In this document: positions 1-7,940 of the stretch, one piece after another
Position numbering within the stretch: position 1 is the stretch's first letter
How the letters are laid out: each line of letters begins with the position of its first letter
From: Verrucomicrobiota bacterium
Lineage (GTDB): Bacteria > Verrucomicrobiota > Verrucomicrobiae > Opitutales > CG1-02-43-26
Length of the DNA: 17,090 bases
Reading direction: 5' to 3'
Assembly (NCBI GenBank): GCA_013289195.1
Contig: JABDAI010000025.1
Span: 1 to 17,090 of the forward strand
Made by a program: the position numbers and the translations under genes
Notes under the pieces: model-generated
The model's input: the letters and a program-made list of their open reading frames with translations, nothing else
What the model was told of the DNA's origin: nothing
Database searches by the model: none

Positions 1-1
1 A

Positions 2-1132
2 AAGGCAAATTCGGACCGTTGCGAAACAACTCAAATCCTTAACGTGCTTTATAATCCGAATTCTGTGGTGACCCCAGTAAAAGAGATGGGGATTTTTCTC
101 ATAAGAAAGCACTATCACGACTTTGGCCCTACTTTAGCTACGGAAAAATTAGAAGAACTCCATGATATCCATTTATCCATTGAAACGGTTCGCAAACTAA
201 TGATTAATGATGGATTATGGGCTCCTCGTACCCACAAGGCTAAGAAGTCTTATCAGCCTCGATATCGACGACGCTGTTACGGAGAATTAATCCAAATTGA
301 TCGATCTGGTCATGATTGGTTTGAAGGAAGAGGCCCACGGGGTTCTCTTTGAGTTTACGTTGATGATGCAACAAGCACGCTTCTAGATATGAGATTCGTT
401 TCGACAGAATCAACATTCACTTACTTTGAGCTTACGAAGAGCTATGTCCTAAAGTATGGAAAGCCAATTGCCTTTTATAGCGATAGGCTTGGTATTTTTA
501 GAGTCAATAGTAAAGAAGCCAAAGGAGGTGACGGAACTACTCAGTTTGGGCGTGCATTAAATGATCTTAATATTGAGATTATAAATGCACATTCTCCTGA
601 GGCAAAAGGCCGTGTAGAACGAGCCAACAGGACTTTGCAAAACCGATTCATTAAAGAGATGCGTTTAAAAGGAATTTCCAATATGCAGGAGGGTAATGCA
701 TATATTCCGGAGTTTATGAAGGATTACAATAAACGTTTGGCAAAGAAGCTGCTTGCAATACGAATGCGCATCGGCCTCTTCAAGATCACGAAAAAGAAAA
801 TTTGGAGGATATTTTTTGTTGGCAGGAAGATCGTACCCTTTCGGATAATTTAACGCTCCAGTATGATAAGAGAAAATACATTATTGAGGATAGAATTGAA
901 AATCGACAACTGCGACGCAGATGTGTTACTGTCTACGACTATTATGATGGCAGTATAAAAATCAAATATGAGAAAAAAGAGCTTCATTATCATAGCGTTT
1001 TTGATAAACTTCAACGAGTCAGTGAACAAGCTATTATTGATAATAAGCGGCTTGGAGCTGCTTTAGCATATATAAAAGAAAAACAAGATAAACGTGAAAA
1101 AGAAGAGCGAAGTATGAGTTGTCCCAAGAGAA
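2..1132 (+). pseudogene. ISNCY-family transposase, broken and 5'-partial
   Basis: This is a DDE transposase of the ISNCY type, interrupted in at least two places. The first piece (44-349) covers the part before the catalytic domain, including FGPTLATEKL and the first acidic motif IQIDRSGHDW. An in-frame TGA at 350-352 then cuts the protein. The same frame continues as VYVDDATSTLLDM and carries the second Asp (FYSDRLGIFRVN) and the third acidic motif (SPEAKGRVERANRTLQ). Near 738-745 one base appears to be lost: reading in the next frame restores NAHRPLQDHEKENLEDIF and a plausible C-terminal domain to about 1130. The reading before position 44 also looks out of frame, so another lesion may lie there. 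The N-terminal helix-turn-helix is mostly outside the window. The TGA could arise from a TTA leucine codon by one change. All three DDE residues remain recognisable, so decay looks fairly recent. Family assignment comes from remembered motifs. Confidence 0.85.
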
Positions 1133-1210
1133 AGCTTAAAATAAATCAATTCCTCTGGTCTTCTTTTTCGTTGGTATCTAAACATTCAATAGTTTTGTCA
1201 TTTTTATTAC

Positions 1211-1693
1211 TTAGAGCTCAGTTTCTAGATCTATTATTCTTATCATGATCAGAGGGTTACCTTCTTTTAAATGAACTAAACGTACCGCAATCTTAATCTT
1301 ATATGCTGAAGAATATACCGTGCCTACTACTACGTCTCCAATTGATTTTATTACATATTTGCTGCTTTGCATACTATTATGTAATAATTCCCAGACTGTC
1401 TCATTGAATATTTGTTCACGTTTGCCGCCATAATCTCTTGTTACAATTAATCTGCTATCCAATCCTGTATTTTGATAAGTTGCAGTATCGCTACCACCAC
1501 TATATTCACTTCGAACATCTGGATTAGGCTTTAGAGATAACTGATATTCTATAGAAAAAGGACCGGGAACTTTATGCTCCTTCCTCTCGATTTCTATCGT
1601 ATAATTTCCACTATCTTTGCTGTTATCAGCAAGTATGAAGTTAGTAACATTCATGATCAAGAACATGCATAGTAATCCAATTTTAGTTTTCAT
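1211..1693 (-). CDS. Small exported protein of unknown function
   Basis: This encodes 160 residues from an ATG. Residues 1-22 form a likely Sec signal peptide: a Lys-containing start, then a hydrophobic core ending in FILA before DNSKD. The mature part is polar, with an apparent beta-rich N-terminal half and an ILE/VAL-rich C-terminal half. I recognise no domain, no lipobox, no Cys pairs and no catalytic motif. No Shine-Dalgarno sequence is visible before the ATG, which is also true of most genes in this window. It overlaps, on the opposite strand, the meaningless last codons of the degraded transposase, so the IS probably inserted just beyond its 3' end. An 8-bp dyad and an 11-bp hairpin lie upstream. 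It could be a periplasmic or secreted accessory protein; a spurious ORF is unlikely given the signal peptide. Confidence 0.6.
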   Translation of the reverse strand: MKTKIGLLCMFLIMNVTNFILADNSKDSGNYTIEIERKEHKVPGPFSIEYQLSLKPNPDVRSEYSGGSDTATYQNTGLDSRLIVTRDYGGKREQIFNETVWELLHNSMQSSKYVIKSIGDVVVGTVYSSAYKIKIAVRLVHLKEGNPLIMIRIIDLETEL

Positions 1694-1723
1694 AATAATA
1701 ATTTTATTTTTTGAAGAATGCTC

Positions 1724-1744
1724 AATTAATCGGCGTGATTAATT
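1724..1744. repeat. 8-bp dyad upstream of the small exported gene
   Basis: AATTAATC and GATTAATT form a perfect inverted repeat around the GC-rich centre GGCGT. It lies 31-51 bases before the ATG at 1693, in the expected promoter/operator zone. It may be an operator, but AT-rich dyads of this length can occur by chance. Confidence 0.3.
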
Positions 1745-1763
1745 AAATTTACTTTAAATAAAT

Positions 1764-1790
1764 ATTATTTGCTTAAAAAAAGCAAATAAT
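1764..1790. terminator. 11-bp perfect hairpin, possible terminator
   Basis: ATTATTTGCTT (1764-1774) pairs perfectly with AAGCAAATAAT (1780-1790) across a five-A loop. The plus side is followed by TGTTTT and the minus side by ATTTATTT, so it could end transcription in either direction. It separates the AlbA_2 remnant from the exported gene, both on the minus strand. The stem holds only two G:C pairs, so it would be weak as an intrinsic terminator. Confidence 0.35.
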
Positions 1791-1852
1791 TGTTTTAAAT
1801 CTCCCTGTTGTGTTTAATTTACACTGAGAAGAATTATGAATTTAAGAAGTCC

Positions 1853-1970
1853 ATATTAACCCAAAAATCTACTATTCATATGCCTTTAATAAAAATCAAA
1901 GTTTCCCATTATTGAAAACACGACATTTGAACATAGGAGAGAAAGCGACAATTCAACTTTGGGTTAACAT
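1853..1970. repeat. 118-bp segment bounded by imperfect inverted repeats
   Basis: ATATTAACCCAAA at 1853-1865 and TTTGGGTTAACAT at 1958-1970 are inverted copies matching at 12 of 13 positions. The right copy lies exactly where the AlbA_2 reading frame is cut off, suggesting a small insertion sequence remnant or MITE. No clear target duplication is visible and the inside has no coding sequence. Confidence 0.3.
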
Positions 1971-2110
1971 CCTAAATTGGTAATGTCATTAGCAAATGCA
2001 CACATCGTATGCAACACTCCTTCTGGGTTCCAGCTTTTTTTGAACTCTAGTCGTTGCCATTCTACTGTTTGTCCATGCAAAATGTTGTCTATATTGATCG
2101 GTAAATGCAT
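1964..2110 (-). pseudogene. AlbA_2 (Schlafen-type) ATP-binding protein, N-terminal remnant
   Basis: From the ATG at 2108-2110 the 48 residues begin [18 protein letters not shown] and contain [20 protein letters not shown] and ANDITNLG. This matches the usual start of AlbA_2/AAA_4 proteins (a putative DNA-binding, Schlafen-like domain): a short helix, the E-W...LEFK strand, then a helix ending in CAFAND before a glycine-rich loop. The expected GGGY loop is missing: the frame reads G-C and stops at 1964, inside a small inverted-repeat segment. Complete family members are several hundred residues, so most of the gene is gone. I chose the internal ATG because the 36 codons upstream do not resemble the family. 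Such proteins are often accessory or regulatory. No function is expected from this piece. Confidence 0.65.
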
Positions 2111-2225
2111 AATTTTCTTAAAAAGAAAGTCTACATTATCGCTCATAAAAAGAAAATACAAAACTGCTTCACAAACAAAGCTCTCATTCAAATTGTCATT
2201 ATTAGCGGTAATAGACATTATTTAG

Positions 2226-2465
2226 GCCACCGTTCAAACTTTTCTAGAAGTAAATTTTATAACATTAATATTTGAAAGAAAGCTAGAAAAAAAGCTACGA
2301 AAGAGAATGCCTGAAGAAGCAACGCATGGAAAAATCCAAGAAGCAATAGCGAGTATGGAATTAGCGTTATTAAAAGAAAGAAAAACAAAGATAAAAATAC
2401 ACTTTCAGATGAATGAAGTAGCATCGGAACTAGTAAAAGTATTGAAGTTAAAACCGCCTCAATAA
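2226..2465 (+). pseudogene. C-terminal fragment of an IS1634/IS4-like transposase
   Basis: An open frame of 79 codons runs from just after a TAG at 2223 to a TAA at 2463. Its order resembles the C-terminal tail of IS1634-type (IS4 superfamily) transposases: a hydrophobic helix (VNFITLIFERKLEKKL), a basic linker, a middle part with KIQEAIASMELAL, then the terminal MNEVASELVKVLKLKPPQ, comparable to the usual end of the family. There is no start codon and no catalytic domain; sequence 5' of it belongs to another remnant on the opposite strand, so it is a truncated scrap. The family call rests on this tail pattern alone and could be another IS4-like group. Confidence 0.45.
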
Positions 2466-2730
2466 AATTGTAAACACCCCTAGGCTGTTATCCCGCATAA
2501 AATGGGGCTCCGTGAACTCAACTGTCAAAGTCAGGATATAACATCACATTAGCACAAAAATGTCCCTTATTCGAGCGAATTTACTATAGATGATGAGGCT
2601 CAACTTCTTTTTTAAAAACAAATCGACTCAATTCTAAAATGAAATATGCAGAGGAATGAATAGCAGTCTAACAAATGACTTGAATTTTGAAATTTAAATG
2701 AAACTTATTACTTTTCTCAATCCAAATAAC
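2466..2730. other. Non-coding stretch after the transposase scrap
   Basis: I see no convincing coding frame or RNA gene here. The first 70 bases are distinctly more GC-rich than the surroundings (CACCCCTAGGC, then ATGGGGCTCCGTG) and may be the 3' end of the IS that left the preceding scrap. The rest is AT-rich and featureless. Confidence 0.4.
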
Positions 2731-2862
2731 TTATTTCCTTTCACTAATTTGTTTTTGAAAGCTTTCAAATTGTTCTTTTATCTCAGGAGTTAAGATAGTT
2801 TTAAAAGAAAGAGATTTTAAATTGGCTGGAATTACTCTCAATAACTTGAAAGGAAAGAGAAT
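2731..2862 (-). pseudogene. C-terminal coding scrap, possibly of a repeat protein
   Basis: A 43-codon minus-strand frame ends in TAA at 2731. It reads LLRVIPANLKSLSFKTILTP and then IKEQFESFQKQISERK. The Leu spacing near the start resembles the last turn of a leucine-rich-type repeat followed by a charged C-terminal helix. It has no start codon and is preceded by an in-frame stop. It lies downstream of the 1311-residue repeat protein on the same strand, so it may be the tail of a lost paralogue. The evidence is weak. Confidence 0.25.
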
Positions 2863-3038
2863 TTAAGTATAGCAGTGAACTTAGTAATAAGCCCCCTTTC
2901 TGGGATGAAGTAATAGATGCCTATGATCCCAAAAATGAACATTTACAAGAAGCTAATTACCGAATAGAAATGGCATTACGAAAATTGAAACGATGTCTAT
3001 GCATCACACAACAAAGCAAATCAAAGGATCTCCAATAG
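2850..3038 (+). pseudogene. Unassigned coding scrap
   Basis: A 62-codon plus-strand frame, open from a stop at 2847 to TAG at 3036, contains PPFWDEVIDAYDPKNEHLQ and EANYRIEMALRKLKRCL. The composition is protein-like and amphipathic, but there is no start codon and I recognise no family. It overlaps the end of the 1311-residue gene by 18 bases on the opposite strand. It may be debris of another accessory gene, or chance. Confidence 0.2.
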
Positions 3039-6000
3039 CAGTGACCATTGACTCCACAGAGTATTTACAAGATCGTTTGCTTTTTCCATTCCCATATATT
3101 TTACATGGCTAACAATATGCTTCATGGATTCCTCATCTGGCAGAGCATCGATACAAGCTTCGACTATTGAACCATCCACGAAGAATTCTGGATGATCTTC
3201 AGCGATCTTTTTTACTAAACCCGAGTATTCTTTAGTAAAGCTTTCTGCTATTTCGTAAGGCTTCTTCTCAAACTTCATTATCGCTAAATTCATTGATTCA
3301 AAACATAACATTCGGATAAGTTCAGTCGTTTCATCGTCAGTATTTAATTTCATTATTTCTTTTTTTAAATAACTATTTTCAATATAACCTTTTACCCCAC
3401 ATTCTATGCCAAGCAAATTTATACTACTCCAACCGCTATTATGTACAGCTTTAGCGAGATTATTTAGAATGTTCTTTTGAATTTTTTGTTTCAATTTTAT
3501 TAAGCTAACATTTATTTTTCCACGAGAAGTAATAATCCATCTACATTCAAACCCTATAATATTACCACCGATACACTCGTTTCGATACAATTCTTTTCTT
3601 AATCCTTGTTTCGTAAAAAAACTTTGCTGAAAAGATTCTACTATTAATTTTATTTCTGTTGCTTCTTCATATCCTTTATTAGTTAATTTTTTGAATTGCT
3701 CACTTATGTTGTGAACACAGTCATATGCCTCATTATTAAAAGTTTTATCCGCATTTATTTCAGGCAGCGCAAAATAAATACTCAAAGCTTGTTTCCGATA
3801 TTCTAAAGATTTATCTTTGTCTCCAAGTCTTTCATAAGCATTCGCAATCATGTTAAATGATTTTGCTATGTCAATGTGATTGCCAACAAATAATTCTTGG
3901 CGCATCTTTAGAGCAGCTTCTATGTGTTTTAGCGAAATTATTAAATTCTCCGAAAAAGTTTTTCGATGTTTTTTTGAATGTAAACTTTTTGGATATAACA
4001 ATTCCGCAAGTAACAGATATGTATGTCCTATACCATTTAATGAATCCGCTATCTTCTTGTGATTGTCTATAAAACATTTTTTTCGCATGTCTAAGGCAAC
4101 CTTCATGTACTCTAATCGTGCATGAAGGTTGTCGTTTTTTGTCCCTATTTCCTCTAACAAATTTGCTATTTCAGGATACGGACCAGGGAAAAGTTCTTGC
4201 ATTATTCCTAAAATAGCTTCTAGATCTTTGATAGTAACTTCTTGACTGGCGGCCCTAATCTCGCCAAAAAAATTTACGAAACTTGAATAAATATCAGCAT
4301 TTAATTGTTTATCAATTTTAAAAAAATTCCTCAGATTCTTCAATATTGTTTGCAAGTCATTTTCTTCTAGTGAGTTATAAACGACATATAATGCATCTTT
4401 AAAGGATTGAGTAGAATTTTGAGAAAGGCTCTTAAAGATATTTTCAGATCCATTGGTATTGTTCACATCTAAGTTGCGACGCGTATTATCTACAATAGGA
4501 AGTTGCTCAACGATCTTTAATAGATTGTAAATAATATTCTTACCAATATCTCCAATTGTAAAGCTCTCTAGATTATTGAATGAATTTGCTAAGCCTAAAG
4601 TTGATCCACTCCAGACATCTCCAATAGAAAGTATTCTAAGTGTATTATATGCACCCAATAATCGAACTGTAGCTCCCCGTCTAATATCTCCAATTTTCAG
4701 TTCTATGAGGTTGTCTGATCTGTTTGATATTTCAAGAGTACATCCACTGTTTACTTTCCCAATTGTTAAACTATTGACTATTGGCGGTAACTCAAGAACC
4801 ATGTTTTCTGCAATGTCCCCAATTGCAAGATCTCTGAGATTAGTGCATGAATTTATTATAGAAAAAATTTCTTTAGAAGCAATTCCGTTAATTTTAAGTG
4901 TTTGAAGATTGCTAATTGATTTTGGAAATTTAATCTCCGCATCCCTCCCGATCTTCTCAATAATTAGGGTATCTAAACTAAGTAACTTTGACATTTCAAG
5001 AGTGACATTATCAATCATCCCAATACTAAGAGTTTTCAGACTGGCAAAAGCATGATCTAATTTCTGATTATTCATAAGCGACGCTTTCAAGCACTTAATG
5101 GTAAGGTTTTTGAAGCTACCTAAAGATCGCAATAGTCTAATATTCTGATCATTTAGTTCTTCAATTATAACATTATCCAGACTATCTAATGGATCATTAA
5201 AATTTAAAGAAATAAAATTCTTATGTCGATCGACAAACATCTTGCTAATCTCGCAATACGTATTGTTCAGTAAAGCTACTGCGCCCTTTTGCTCAAAGAA
5301 ATCAATAATTTGATTGTAAAAAAATATCAATGCATTTAATTTTATATGTTCATTATTTGGATAAATGGAATTTATTTTAATATCATTGCCAGTTATGGCG
5401 TTCTGTGGAGATTCATTTTCAATGAGAGATTCACGTTGACCGTTTTTAATAGTGAAAGTTTGTAGATTACTACAAAAACGTGGTAAAATGATCATAGCTT
5501 TATAGACGTCTCCGATGGTAATGTTTCTCAGATTAGGCATCGAGCTTGGTAACTTGACTGTGCCTTTATCTATATTGCCAATAGTAAAATTCTCGAGATT
5601 TTCAATCGAAGCATCTAGTTCCAGAATGACCCCAAAATCAATATTTCCAATAGTAAGACTTATTAGGGAATTGAAAGACTTTGATAATTTGAAAATACTA
5701 TTGGTTCCAATTTTTTTGATGGTGAGAGTTTCCAGATTTTGAAGGTGTTCCCCTATTGCCTGAAGATTAACAATTGCATCAGAATCAATATATTCAATGG
5801 TTAAGTTTTTAAGATTTTTAAGTGAGAGCAATAGTATAAGGATCATAGCAGACTTGATGTCTCCAAGAGTGAGACTTACAATATTTTTTAATGATTTTGG
5901 GAACTTAAGAACATCATCCACTAAATTAATTTTTTCAATTGTAAGACTTGTAATATTACTGCCTGAACTGAGTAAGTATAAAGTGTCACTTCTAGTAAGC

Positions 6001-6956
6001 CTTTTAATAGTAATATGTTTCAGACTACTGAACGCATTCGGCAATTTTTCTATAGCTGTATGTTCAATATTTCCAACAATAAAAGTGGTTAACTTAGGGA
6101 GGACATCAGGTAATTCGAGAATAGCACCGATATTAATACTATTAATTGAAATAGTTGTTAAATTTTTAAAGAAGCTTGGTATTTGCAGTGTAGAACTGTG
6201 GTCAATATTGCCAAACGAAAGATTTTGAATATAATTAACAATATTTGGGCAATTTCTCAGTAATTCTGGTAATTTAAAAGTTTCCCCATTATCAATATCA
6301 CAAAAAATAAGAGTACTAAGTTTAGGAATAAAATTAAGATCCAAGAACAAGTCTAATAAGAGGTTAAATGTATCAATGGCGCTATCAATTTTGTAAAATG
6401 CTCTGAAATCTAAACCTTTAATGTTATTAATTAGTTCTATATTTTTTTGATTCAAAAAGAATGTACGCAAATGATCTATCTCATGGTGATTTTCAAAGCT
6501 AAGAATTATTTTTAAGTTATTTTCTAAAATAGAATTCAATAGAAATGGTGAATCAAGTAACTCCTTGACAGGTACGTTAGTATAGGTTTCAGGATTTTCA
6601 TCTTCTATAAAAGTAGATGTTGACTTAATCTTAGGCCCACTTTGAGGATATTGGGAAAAATTACACAGGCTATCTATGTCCATTTTAATTACTTCATAGA
6701 ATCCTTTTGAGACTTTTTGAAGCGTACGAATACTCTGTAAGTCGCAATTTTCTACAATCTTTCGAGTTACGTCACACAGATTACCACACCATCGTCCAAA
6801 TAAAGCCTCTGTTATATCTTGAAGATATAAACTATATTGTTTTATTGCTTCAGTTGCACGTGCAGAATTAGACGCTTTATTAATTACAGTTTGAGTATTT
6901 TTCTGCGGTGAAAGCACTTCGCTCTTTCCTAAATAACAACTTCGAGGACTTTCCAT
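3021..6956 (-). CDS. F-box-like / leucine-rich-type repeat / TPR protein, candidate effector
   Basis: This encodes 1311 residues from an ATG with no Shine-Dalgarno. No signal peptide or membrane segment is visible. Residues about 50-92 resemble an F-box: KIVENCDLQSIRTLQKVSKGF follows the DL-x-x-L-x-x-VSK-x-F pattern. Residues about 210-505 and 590-820 carry some 23 repeats, mostly 22-23 long, with core LTIGxIxxGxxLxLP and a NL ending (for example at 246, 269, 292, 315, 434, 457, 753, 776, 799). Residues 910-1060 hold kinesin-light-chain-like TPRs (ALDMRKKCFIDNHKKIADSL; ALKMRQELFVGNHIDIAKSF, then GDKDKSLEYRKQAL). The last 250 residues are unassigned helical sequence. Proteins joining F-box, LRR and TPR parts in amoeba-associated bacteria are thought to act on host ubiquitin ligase or scaffold functions; that role is inference here. 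The frame is intact despite decayed surroundings, suggesting selection. A purely intracellular scaffold is the alternative. Confidence 0.85.
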   Translation of the reverse strand: MESPRSCYLGKSEVLSPQKNTQTVINKASNSARATEAIKQYSLYLQDITEALFGRWCGNLCDVTRKIVENCDLQSIRTLQKVSKGFYEVIKMDIDSLCNFSQYPQSGPKIKSTSTFIEDENPETYTNVPVKELLDSPFLLNSILENNLKIILSFENHHEIDHLRTFFLNQKNIELINNIKGLDFRAFYKIDSAIDTFNLLLDLFLDLNFIPKLSTLIFCDIDNGETFKLPELLRNCPNIVNYIQNLSFGNIDHSSTLQIPSFFKNLTTISINSINIGAILELPDVLPKLTTFIVGNIEHTAIEKLPNAFSSLKHITIKRLTRSDTLYLLSSGSNITSLTIEKINLVDDVLKFPKSLKNIVSLTLGDIKSAMILILLLSLKNLKNLTIEYIDSDAIVNLQAIGEHLQNLETLTIKKIGTNSIFKLSKSFNSLISLTIGNIDFGVILELDASIENLENFTIGNIDKGTVKLPSSMPNLRNITIGDVYKAMIILPRFCSNLQTFTIKNGQRESLIENESPQNAITGNDIKINSIYPNNEHIKLNALIFFYNQIIDFFEQKGAVALLNNTYCEISKMFVDRHKNFISLNFNDPLDSLDNVIIEELNDQNIRLLRSLGSFKNLTIKCLKASLMNNQKLDHAFASLKTLSIGMIDNVTLEMSKLLSLDTLIIEKIGRDAEIKFPKSISNLQTLKINGIASKEIFSIINSCTNLRDLAIGDIAENMVLELPPIVNSLTIGKVNSGCTLEISNRSDNLIELKIGDIRRGATVRLLGAYNTLRILSIGDVWSGSTLGLANSFNNLESFTIGDIGKNIIYNLLKIVEQLPIVDNTRRNLDVNNTNGSENIFKSLSQNSTQSFKDALYVVYNSLEENDLQTILKNLRNFFKIDKQLNADIYSSFVNFFGEIRAASQEVTIKDLEAILGIMQELFPGPYPEIANLLEEIGTKNDNLHARLEYMKVALDMRKKCFIDNHKKIADSLNGIGHTYLLLAELLYPKSLHSKKHRKTFSENLIISLKHIEAALKMRQELFVGNHIDIAKSFNMIANAYERLGDKDKSLEYRKQALSIYFALPEINADKTFNNEAYDCVHNISEQFKKLTNKGYEEATEIKLIVESFQQSFFTKQGLRKELYRNECIGGNIIGFECRWIITSRGKINVSLIKLKQKIQKNILNNLAKAVHNSGWSSINLLGIECGVKGYIENSYLKKEIMKLNTDDETTELIRMLCFESMNLAIMKFEKKPYEIAESFTKEYSGLVKKIAEDHPEFFVDGSIVEACIDALPDEESMKHIVSHVKYMGMEKANDLVNTLWSQWSLLLEIL
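4497..6329 (-). repeat. Coding repeats: two blocks of 22-23-residue solenoid units
   Basis: Within the large protein, units with the four-residue core LTIG or a close variant start at residues 216, 246, 269, 292, 315, 338, 362, 385, 411, 434, 457, 479 and 501, and again at 596, 618, 643, 664, 687, 710, 730, 753, 776 and 799. The commonest spacing is 23 residues. A non-repeat insert (about 505-590) separates the two blocks. Confidence 0.85.
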
Positions 6957-6980
6957 ATTCAGTAAACTTTAAATCACGAA

Positions 6981-7009
6981 ATTCTTTATTTCTTTTTCAA
7001 AAGAGTCAA
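6981..7009 (-). promoter_or_regulatory. Candidate promoter of the large repeat-protein gene
   Basis: On the minus strand TTGACT (7004-7009) and AAGAAT (6981-6986) are separated by 17 bases, matching the housekeeping -35/-10 layout at 5 of 6 and 4 of 6 positions. Transcription would begin roughly 15-20 bases before the ATG at 6956. In such AT-rich DNA this could be coincidental. Confidence 0.35.
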
Positions 7010-7287
7010 ATTATTATTTATCATAAAAAATATAGAGCAACATCCACTAATAAAGTGGAGAATGCAAACACTAATTAATAGACCTGAAAATCTGAAGAAA
7101 ATTTAGTAAAAATTTAAGTTAAAAGAGAATACCATTAATTTAAAAATCAATTGATTGCATGATATTATAACTACAAATATTCAAAAAATCTCAATATTAA
7201 TTCTATACAAAAAAAATACATTGAGGTAATGTGTCATCTATCTAGTCTAATTCAATTCATCAAAAAATTTGGGATTGTTTCTATTGC
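7010..7287. other. AT-rich intergenic stretch
   Basis: No coding frame or RNA gene is apparent between the candidate promoter and the TPR pseudogene. A small 6-bp hairpin (TCCACT, AATAA loop, AGTGGA) lies at 7043-7059. A perfect minus-strand TATAAT occurs at 7164-7169 with a poorly spaced TTGAGA, so a second, distal promoter is possible but weak. Confidence 0.4.
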
Positions 7288-7834
7288 TTAACTAACAATT
7301 GACCTCCGCTTATTTGTTCGAATTTTACCGCAAAAAATAGATGATTTTGATGAAAACAAACTAAACATCACTTTATCAAGATGGTTTAAGGAGTATGGTT
7401 CGTCCTTATGATGAAATAAAAATTCCATGAAGAGTTTAGGAGCAAATTGCAGTGCTTCATTTTGGTACTTGAGGGATTTATCAATATTTCCAATTTCGAG
7501 ATGACACTGAATTAGCTTTATTGATTTGTTCCTTACAGTTAATTTCTTCAGCAGTATTATTTACGGTCTTGTAGAAGAACGATAAATGATGTAGTATTGT
7601 GACTCGGTTAAGACCATATACATAAATGGAAGTTTGGTCAAGTTGGAGCAGATCTATCGTCTTGAGAATCTTATTACAGATGGCAATTCCATCTAATGGA
7701 GTTGTACTTATGCAGCGGATTGATTGAAATAGCCTATAAAATTCATTTGGCGGTGGATTAGGAATTTCTAGGATGCATTGAACGGTAGTATGTGCATTTT
7801 GAGTATCCTCGATTTGACGGTAGAAGTGAGCGGA
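7288..7834 (-). pseudogene. Frameshifted TPR-protein pseudogene
   Basis: Two minus-strand frames together give a degraded TPR-type protein. The upstream part (about 7834 down to 7530) reads FYRQIEDTQNAHTTVQCILE, later LFQSIRCISTTPLDGIAICN and VNNTAEEINCKEQINKA. One frameshift near 7520-7555 is needed to continue as IKLIQCHLEIGNIDKSLKYQ and NEALQFAPKLF, a recognisable TPR hairpin (G-x-x-x-KSL-x-YQ-x-EAL), ending at TAA 7288. The 5' part stops at a TAA at 7835 and no start codon is found, so the N-terminus is lost or frameshifted. It lies upstream of, and on the same strand as, the 1311-residue TPR/LRR gene, and may be a decayed relative. A short plus-strand open frame over 7778-7999 is a shadow. 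Confidence 0.6.
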
Positions 7835-7940
7835 TTAATGTGTAAAGTTCTTGTTCGATATTGTGGGTCTCACGGCAAAGGTAGTAATTTTAGAAAAATA
7901 AGTTTTAGATGTGTGATTCATAGACATCGTTTTGGATGCC

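Noticed and set aside
350..352. In-frame TGA read as an amino acid (recoding)
   Set aside because: Several good genes here end in TGA, including the 1311-residue protein and the ATPase, so TGA is a normal stop and the transposase is simply broken.
2478..2500. Minus-strand GGGATAACAG resembling a conserved 23S rRNA segment
   Set aside because: Only ten bases match and the surrounding sequence is not rRNA-like.
3857..6228. Several plus-strand open frames opposite the large repeat gene
   Set aside because: They mirror the repeat structure of the minus-strand gene, have no family resemblance and lack a consistent frame. They are antisense shadows.
3021..6956. Repeats as a CRISPR or tandem DNA array
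   Set aside because: The regularity is in the protein pattern; the DNA units differ widely and there are no spacers.
7043..7059. 6-bp hairpin as a terminator
   Set aside because: The stem is short, no T-tract follows, and it lies where an upstream region of the large gene is expected.
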